NCBI RefSeq assembly: GCF_016545825.1 | Contig: NC_052622.1 | Coordinates: forward strand, 16,177,037-16,241,036 | Length of the DNA stretch: 64,000 nucleotides | Source: Eucalyptus grandis | Taxonomy: Eukaryota; Streptophyta; Magnoliopsida; Myrtales; Myrtaceae | Direction of reading: 5' to 3' | Translations under genes and position numbers: made by a program | Notes under the pieces: model-generated | The model's input: the letters and a program-made list of their open reading frames with translations, nothing else | The model's database searches: none | What the model was told of the DNA's origin: nothing | In this document: positions 60,259 to 64,000 of the stretch, in pieces | How positions within the stretch are numbered: position 1 is the first letter of the stretch | Layout: each line of letters opens with the position of its first letter

Positions 60259-63200
60259 AATGGCGATAAGAACACCAAAGTATCCTTTCCCAATACATGT
60301 GAATATTTCGAATTTTGTCACAATCAAACTCGCCGAAGACAATTTTCTGTTGTGGCAAGCTCAGGTCCACAGATTCCTGAAGAGTCAAGAACTCTTTGGT
60401 TTTATTAATGGCGATACTTCAACACCTCCTCAAATGTTGCACGAGGTTGAAGGATGTGCATCGAAGTTGTAAATCCAGTTATTATATTGACTGGACAAAC
60501 CGATCACCCGGTGTCATCTTGGTTAAGCGGATCTGTCTCGAGCATATCTTGAGCCCGATAATGGTGTGGAAACATCCTATGAGGTATGGCAAACTCTTCT
60601 AAACCGTTTTACACAGAAGTCAATTGCTAGAGAGTTCGAATTAAGAGGGAAACTGCAAGCTTGTCAGAAGCATGATCGAACCCTCTCAGTCTATCTCAGA
60701 GAATATAAGTCCATATGTGATCAGTTGAATGCTATAGGAAAACCTGTGGATGAAATAACCAAAATGTTTGGTGTATTGGAAGGCTTAGGTCCTGAGTATG
60801 AGAATTTTCGAACTACCATATACTGTCTTAAGCCTCAACCAGATTATGATGAGGTAATTGCACAGTTAGAAAGGCTTGAATCAAGATTGCTGAATTATTC
60901 CAGAAATCAGTTCAATCCAAATTTAGCCTACTTCGGGCAAAGACAATCTCATATACAACTTAAAGAAAACACTGATGGAGGATATATCGCTCAAACCTCT
61001 GGATTTGTAGCTCAAAGAGGAAATTACAGAGGAGGCCGCAGCTATGGCCGAGGTAGAGTTGCAAATAACAGAGGTCGAGCTTTTGGATATTCTGAAAGGA
61101 ATCAGAATTACAAGACAGATGCGTTACTTCAAGGACAAAAAGATCAACAATATAGACAAAGAAATGTCTTTTCTGGATCTAATCAAGGGTTTCGACCCTA
61201 TGCCAGTTATTCTCAGAGGTATCAAAACACCAACACTTATCCTTCTTTGACATCAACCTCAAATAGAACTCTACAGGATGAGAAAGAAACAGTAATGTTA
61301 GATTAGAATGTCAAATATGCAAACGACCGGACATGATGCTCTTGACGCTTTAGTATCGTTTTGACAACTCTTATCAAACGAGAAGACATTCCAACAAAGC
61401 ATTAACAGCATTACACATTGAAGACCCAAAAGGAAGTGAATGGTATCCGGATACCGGTGCTACGGCCACATCGCGCTAATCTGGTATACTTCATACTCTT
61501 TCTAAATACAAAGGAACTGATACTGTCATGATTGGAGATGGATCATGTTTACCTGTTACTTACATTGGTGATACCTCGCTGAGAACAAAAGTTACTACTT
61601 TACCACTCAATGATGTACTGATTGTTCCAGAAATAAAGAAGAATCTCCTTTCAGTTTCTAAACTTACAGATGACTATCCTTGCTCATTTGTTTTTGACAA
61701 AAATGGTGTTTATGTTAAGGACAACTATACCAAAGTGACAAAGTGAAGCTCGGAAGGAAAATTAGGGGACTTTATCAAGTGGATACACAAACCACGAAGC
61801 CTTTTTCACTCGTGAGACAAAGAACTCGTAGATGAAGACATATGGCATCAAAGGTTAGCTCACACAAATTTTCAAATAGTGAAACATCTGCAAGATCGTA
61901 AGCGTATTCACTACAATACAACAACCAAGAATATATGCAAAGAATTGTCAAATAGCTAAAAGTACAGCTTTATCTTTCCCTTTGTCGACTCTACTTCAAG
62001 TGTTCCTCTAGAAAAGATACACCAGTGACATTTGGGGACCTTCACCAAGAAGCTCTTTTCAAAAGTTCAAATACTATGTGGTCTTTGTTGATAATTTTTC
62101 ACGACATAGCTGGCTCTATCCAATGAAGTTGAAATCTGAGTTCTATGAGATATTTGTCAAATTCAGAAACTAGTTGAAAGACAACATAATCATCAAATCA
62201 AAGCTTTCCAGAGTGATGGAGGAGGAGAGTTTATAAGTACCAGATTTCAACATCATTTAAAGAACTATGGCATAAAACAGCTCATATCCTCGTCCTCACA
62301 CACCAAGTAATGGAATCTCGAAAGAAAACATCGACACATAGTTGAGCTTGGTCTAGCTATGTTATATCACTCTAAAGTTCCACTGAGGTTTTGGGTAGAT
62401 GCTTTTGCAACAGCTAACTACATTGTGAACAGACTACCTACATCGAAACTAAAGATGGACACACCTTATAACAAAATTCATCATACTCAGCCAAGATATG
62501 AACATCTAAGGGTGTTTGGATGTGCTTGTTATCCGTGCTTAAGACCATATGCAAAACATAAATTTGATCCCGATCTCTTACCTGTATATTTCGGGATATA
62601 GTGAACAAAGACAAGGGTATCGTTGTCTTGTACCCTACCGATAATCGGGTGTATATCGGTAGACATGTTGTCTTTGATGAGACTTTTTCCCTTTCTCAAA
62701 GAAGTTGGTCGGTGAGTATAGACAAAAAAGTATACACCTTTATACAAGCAATGGGTTGAAGGAGTTAGTCTACTCGAGTCTCCAAGTACTGACTCAACAG
62801 ATAGTAGACTTCTTCACCAAACAGCTAAATTTCAGTACCATCCTACTTTGGAAGATCAGTACAGTCATTACTCATATAATGAACATATGCCACAAAATAC
62901 TTCTTTCACACAAAGACAGAATGGTTACACACCAGAAGAGCAACCAAGTATTTACCTCAATAGAGGTCTTGCCTACTAACAAGATTTCCGATCAAGAACA
63001 ACATAGTTCAAGCTCTTCTTCTTCACAAGACACCGCCGTTGTTCATCATATGCACTCGCTTTGAAGTCGTATTACTAAACCAAATCCAAAGTATGCCTGT
63101 TTAGCTGAATATCAAGTTCCCATGGAACCAAGATCTATTAAATCAGCATTAGCTGATAAAGGATGGTATAGAGCAATGCAAGAAGAAATGGATGCTCTAT

Positions 63201-64000
63201 ATGAAAATCAAAACCTGGATATTAGTCCCTAGAACTGATCGATGAATGTGATAGGTTGTAAGTGGGTTTTTAAGACCAAACTAGCACCGATGGCAGCCTT
63301 GATAGACTAAAGGCTCGTCTAGTAGCCAAAGGGTTTCATCAAGAGGCGGACTTGATTTCACCGAAACATTCAATCTGTTATAAAACATACAACTATCCGT
63401 ATAGTACCGTACGTAGCCTTGATGAAAAGATGGCCAATACATCAACTTGATGTTAAAAATGCATTCCTCCATGGTGACTTGAATGAAACTGTTTTCATGG
63501 ATCAACCACCGGATTCATACATCATCGTAAATCTAAATATGTTTGTCTTCTCAAAAGTCCTTGTATGGCCTTCGACAAGCACCAAGAGCCCGGTTTGATA
63601 AATTCAAGTAAGTTTCTCCTTGAAACCGGTTTCTTCGCAGCACAGCTGATCCTTCTCTGTTTGTGCTTCATACCGATTCTCATACGCTTTATTATTACTC
63701 TATGTCGATGACATCATTCTAACCGGTAGCTCACCTCGGCTCTTAACCTCCTTGATTCAACCTCGCCTCAATTTCATATGAAGGATCTTGGGTATCTTCA
63801 TTATTTTTTAGGAATTGAAGCTACACGTACTCCTTTGAATCTATTTCTATGTCAAACAAAGTATGCTACCGATTTGCTTAAACGAGCTCATATGGCGTAT
63901 GCAAACCAATCTCAACACCTTTGTCTCTTAGATCAGTAACCATGATCAATGATGAAAATCAGCTAGCTGATCCTTTTGAATATAGAAGCTTAGTAGGTGG
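60259..64000 (+). pseudogene. Second Ty1/copia gag-pol, decayed, runs off the right edge
   Basis: Gag (about 60259-61305) includes ISNFVTIKLAEDNFLLWQAQ, then EVWQTLLNRFTQKSIAREFE and LSVYLREYKSICDQLNAIGK, typical of plant copia Gag. A frameshift near 60470 and a stop near 61304 break it. Protease (61440-61740) keeps the catalytic DTGAT. Integrase is fragmentary (e.g. HSKVPLRFWVDAFATANYIV at 62368). RT (63120 onward) has LDVKNAFLHGDL-like residues and LLYVDDIILTGSS near 63700. Many stops and frameshifts. It is clearly different from the element at 42246: Gag and protease are unlike, and there is no GRG repeat or zinc knuckle in the readable part. Confidence 0.88.

Overview
The window is eukaryotic, specifically plant nuclear DNA. 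It has spliced genes with GT/AG introns, an AT-rich intergenic background, a DYW-class PPR gene (a land-plant family), Ty1/copia elements with a tRNA-Met primer site, and CDC48 and RAPTOR homologues closest to the eudicot proteins I know. I cannot name the species; a woody eudicot is only a guess. Exon limits below were placed by hand from splice sites, reading phase and family alignment.

Layout, left to right. (1) 1-2411, minus strand: the 5' exons of a CDC48 gene (copy 1) that runs off the left edge. (2) 7114-16316, minus: a 16-exon RAPTOR-like gene with intact RNC and HEAT regions. It is frameshifted before, and lacks, the WD40 propeller. (3) 21705-22178, minus: an intronless gene with two ubiquitin-like (UBL) domains. 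(4) 23859-29349, minus: a complete 9-exon CDC48 (copy 2, 807 aa). (5) 31266-34236: a ~3 kb solo LTR with a perfect 5-bp target duplication. (6) 34777-36849, plus: an intact intronless PLS-DYW PPR gene like Arabidopsis At3g08820. (7) 38880-47639: a UBL remnant, then CDC48 copy 3 (minus), whose intron 2 holds a 4.7 kb copia element. (8) 49905-56580: a PPR remnant, a UBL pseudogene and CDC48 copy 4 (minus), whose intron 2 holds a 288-bp solo LTR. (9) 58384-58640: another PPR remnant. (10) 59501 to the end: a decayed copia element running off the right edge.

Regions 7-9 are repeats of one ancestral module, PPR - UBL - CDC48, multiplied in tandem in one orientation. The intact members are the PPR gene at 34.8 kb, the UBL gene at 21.7 kb and CDC48 copy 2; the other PPR and UBL copies are decayed.

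The most interesting observation is that CDC48 copies 3 and 4 are not random wreckage. Both have the same fused, shortened first exon, the same loss of all D2-encoding exons, and the same read-through tail after a lost splice donor. Both keep an open frame across five coding exons (493 and 492 aa). They would encode an N-domain plus D1 'mini-CDC48' ending in a short hydrophobic tail. Copy 3 also looks gene-converted by a full-length paralogue over its D1 exon, while copy 4 carries an Asp in place of the catalytic Walker B Glu. Whether they are expressed cannot be seen from sequence.
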